Source of the DNA: Acidimicrobiaceae bacterium
GTDB taxonomy: Bacteria > Actinomycetota > Acidimicrobiia > Acidimicrobiales > RAAP-2
Direction: 5' to 3'
NCBI GenBank assembly: GCA_003133075.1
Contig: PKZN01000132.1
Location: forward strand, 230-7,150
Length of the DNA: 6,921 bases
Shown here: positions 5,465-6,921 of the stretch, piece by piece
How positions within the stretch are numbered: position 1 is the stretch's first letter
How the letters are laid out: every line of letters begins with the position of its first letter
Program-made: the position numbers and the translations under genes
Notes under the pieces: model-generated
Told to the model about the DNA's origin: nothing
The model's database searches: none
Seen by the model: the letters and a program-made list of their open reading frames with translations, nothing else

Positions 5465-6265
5465 GTGCGTGTCGCAACGTTTAATCTTCACGCCGGAGTC
5501 GACGGTTGGGGCCGCCCCACTCGGGCCCTCGAGGTCGTCAAGGACCTCGACGCCGACGTCATCGTCCTACCCGAGCTCTGGCGCGCCGACGAGGGGCACG
5601 ACTTTTTCACGGACCTTTCGGCGACGCTGCGCGTCGCCGGGGGCTTCGCGCCACTGGCCCACGGCGAGCGCGTCACCACCGGCGTCGGCGGCGCGGGCTG
5701 GCAGCCACGTCTCGCCCACTTCGTCGGCGAGCGGGGACTCTTCTTCACCGAACACCGGGACCTCACCAAGTCCCAGCTCGCCAGTCGGGCACTGCGCGAA
5801 CACGTCGAGCCCGGCACGTGGGGCCTGGCGTTGCTCACCCGTTTCGAGATCGAGGACATCAAGACCGTCTCCCTCGGACGCCTGCCGCGCGAGAAGGTCC
5901 AACGCGCCTTCATCGTGGCGCGACTGCGCGACCAGGACCGTTCCTTTTACGTGGTGGCCGTGCACGGCGCGCATATCTCGCACGGTTCGCACCTCCAGTA
6001 CCGACGGATCAACGACTACGTCGCCACGCTCGAGCCCGGCGTCGCGGTGCTCGTGGCCGGCGACTTCAACGCCTGGCGTCCACTGCTGCGGCTCTACCTA
6101 CCCGGCTGGCGATCCTTAGCCAAGGGCCGTACGTGGCCGACGCCACGTCCCCACTCCCAGATCGACCACGTGCTCGGTCGTGGCCCGTGGCACCGCGTCG
6201 CGAGCTTCACCCGCGACGGCGGCAGCGACCATTTGGCGCTCGTCGCCGACCTCGAACTGCGTTAG
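5465..6265 (+). CDS. Endonuclease/exonuclease/phosphatase (EEP) family protein
   Basis: This is a 266-residue metal-dependent phosphoesterase of the EEP superfamily (exonuclease III/DNase I/inositol phosphatase fold). All the usual active-site blocks are present in order: N7 in ATFNLHAG, E37 in IVLPELW, H167 in AVHGAH, D200 and N202 in AGDFNAW, D234 in SQIDHVL, and D255-H256 in GSDHLAL. The substrate is not evident: DNA, RNA, a phospholipid or a sugar phosphate are all possible. There is no signal peptide, so it is probably cytosolic. An in-frame TGA two codons before the GTG leaves 5465 as the earliest possible start, and the protein begins directly with the first beta-strand. The lack of a ribosome-binding site and the close -10 sequence suggest a leaderless mRNA. 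Its TAG interlocks with the TAA of the convergent MFS gene (TTAG, 6262-6265). Confidence 0.93.
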   Translation: MRVATFNLHAGVDGWGRPTRALEVVKDLDADVIVLPELWRADEGHDFFTDLSATLRVAGGFAPLAHGERVTTGVGGAGWQPRLAHFVGERGLFFTEHRDLTKSQLASRALREHVEPGTWGLALLTRFEIEDIKTVSLGRLPREKVQRAFIVARLRDQDRSFYVVAVHGAHISHGSHLQYRRINDYVATLEPGVAVLVAGDFNAWRPLLRLYLPGWRSLAKGRTWPTPRPHSQIDHVLGRGPWHRVASFTRDGGSDHLALVADLELR

Positions 6266-6921
6266 TCGAGCTCCATTCGCGAACTTTCCGGCAGCCGCGC
6301 GAGCAGGCCGAGCAGCGGCAAAAGCGGCAAGAACGTGAGCAGCGCCGGGAGTCGCAGCGACCCCGCACCGGTCACGTGCACGCTGTCACCGATCAGACCA
6401 AAGACGAGCAGTCCGGTCATCGCCCCGAGCACCCCGGCCACCACGACCCACCCCGCAGCGGTGGCGCGGAAGTGGTGCGCGAAGAGCTCCGTGCTCAACG
6501 CGGCGATGGCGGGGGCCAAGAGACCGCCGGCGAAGACCCCGCTCATGTAACCGAGCACGAAGGCGTCCTTGCCCCCGCCGTAGGCGAGCGACGCGGTCGC
6601 CGCCGTCGCGAGGGTCCCGAGCACCACGGTCCAGCGACGACCGAAGGCTCGCGCGCAGTACCGGCTGGTCAACAGACCGGCGAGGCCAGTGATGGCCGAC
6701 AGCGCCACCACCAGCGCCACGACCTCGGGTTTGATCTTCAAGACGCTCTCGCCGTAGACGAAGGTGAAGCCACTCGCCGGGCCCGAGATCACTCCGATGA
6801 GAAAGACCACGACCCCCACGATCAAGACCCGCACCCGCATCCCTTCGGGCACCGCACCGAGTCGCGCGAGCGGCACGTCGTCACGGCGCACGGTCGGCTC
6901 GGGAACCCGGCGCAGCATTGG
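6262..6921 (-). CDS. MFS transporter, C-terminal half (runs off the right edge)
   Basis: The frame stays open to the edge. The visible 219 or so residues hold about six membrane segments, against twelve for a full major facilitator transporter, so this is the C-terminal half of an inner-membrane secondary transporter. Numbering from the Met at 6918, the segments are near 29-52, 65-84, 97-113, 118-143, 153-176 and 188-207. The loop after the second visible segment carries AFGRRW (91-96), the C-half counterpart of the MFS loop motif. The sequence STELFAHHFRATAAG (142-156) resembles that of the sugar/organic-acid-type MFS group, and the protein ends LPESSRMELD. The Met at 6918 is probably internal, since a transporter with only six segments would be unusual. 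The substrate is unknown. The stop overlaps the EEP gene stop by four bases, with no terminator in between. Confidence 0.88.
   Translation of the reverse strand, partial: PMLRRVPEPTVRRDDVPLARLGAVPEGMRVRVLIVGVVVFLIGVISGPASGFTFVYGESVLKIKPEVVALVVALSAITGLAGLLTSRYCARAFGRRWTVVLGTLATAATASLAYGGGKDAFVLGYMSGVFAGGLLAPAIAALSTELFAHHFRATAAGWVVVAGVLGAMTGLLVFGLIGDSVHVTGAGSLRLPALLTFLPLLPLLGLLARLPESSRMELD

Noticed and set aside
4669..5484. 271-codon plus-strand open frame opposite the PhzF gene
   Set aside because: It is antisense to a clear PhzF-family gene, is rich in His and Arg and has no motif.
1..6921. Search for CRISPR repeats, insertion sequences, tRNA/rRNA genes, toxin-antitoxin pairs and phage or defence genes
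   Set aside because: No repeated units, transposase motifs, terminal inverted repeats, tRNA-like folds or defence domains were seen; the hemolysin III name does not indicate a toxin.

Overview
The window is a densely packed stretch of a high-GC bacterial chromosome, most likely an actinomycete in the broad sense (Actinomycetota). The reasons are the strong G/C bias at third codon positions, GTG starts in seven of the eight genes whose start is visible, an apparently leaderless gene at 5465, and a zinc-ribbon/coiled-coil gene next to a histidine-phosphatase gene, a pairing known from mycobacteria and relatives. The order or family cannot be fixed from this sequence. There are no RNA genes, insertion sequences, CRISPR arrays, phage genes or recognisable defence genes.

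Layout: (1) At 1-272, plus strand, is the C-terminal end of an ABC-transporter ATPase subunit with an altered signature motif and D-loop. It runs tail to tail into (2) an aldo/keto reductase on the minus strand, 262-1242. (3) A 195-base divergent intergenic region, 1243-1437, holds a CRP/GlxR-like palindrome just upstream of the reductase and two tandem hairpins in front of (4) a hemolysin III/PAQR-family membrane protein, plus strand, 1438-2106. (5) A five-gene minus-strand operon occupies 5436 down to 2103. In transcription order it encodes a PhzF-family isomerase, a pyridoxamine-phosphate-oxidase-fold flavin protein, a Nudix hydrolase, a COG1579 coiled-coil/zinc-ribbon protein and a single-domain histidine phosphatase. 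Three of its four junctions are GTGA stop/start overlaps and the fourth has a 4-base gap. (6) Divergent from it across only 28 bases is an endonuclease/exonuclease/phosphatase-family enzyme, plus strand, 5465-6265. (7) It converges with the C-terminal half of an MFS transporter, minus strand, which runs off the right edge.

The genes look like housekeeping or accessory metabolism, not a dedicated system. The most coherent unit is the minus-strand operon. It combines two phosphate-ester/pyrophosphate hydrolases (Nudix, histidine phosphatase) with a putative RNA- or protein-binding zinc-ribbon adaptor and two small-molecule enzymes, and a metabolite-repair or nucleotide-clean-up role is a reasonable but unproven guess. 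All three convergent gene pairs overlap at their stop codons, so no terminator fits between them. I see no clear case for an exciting undescribed system. The items most worth a second look are the structured leader before the hemolysin III gene, the palindrome before the reductase, the coupled operon, and the altered ABC motifs.
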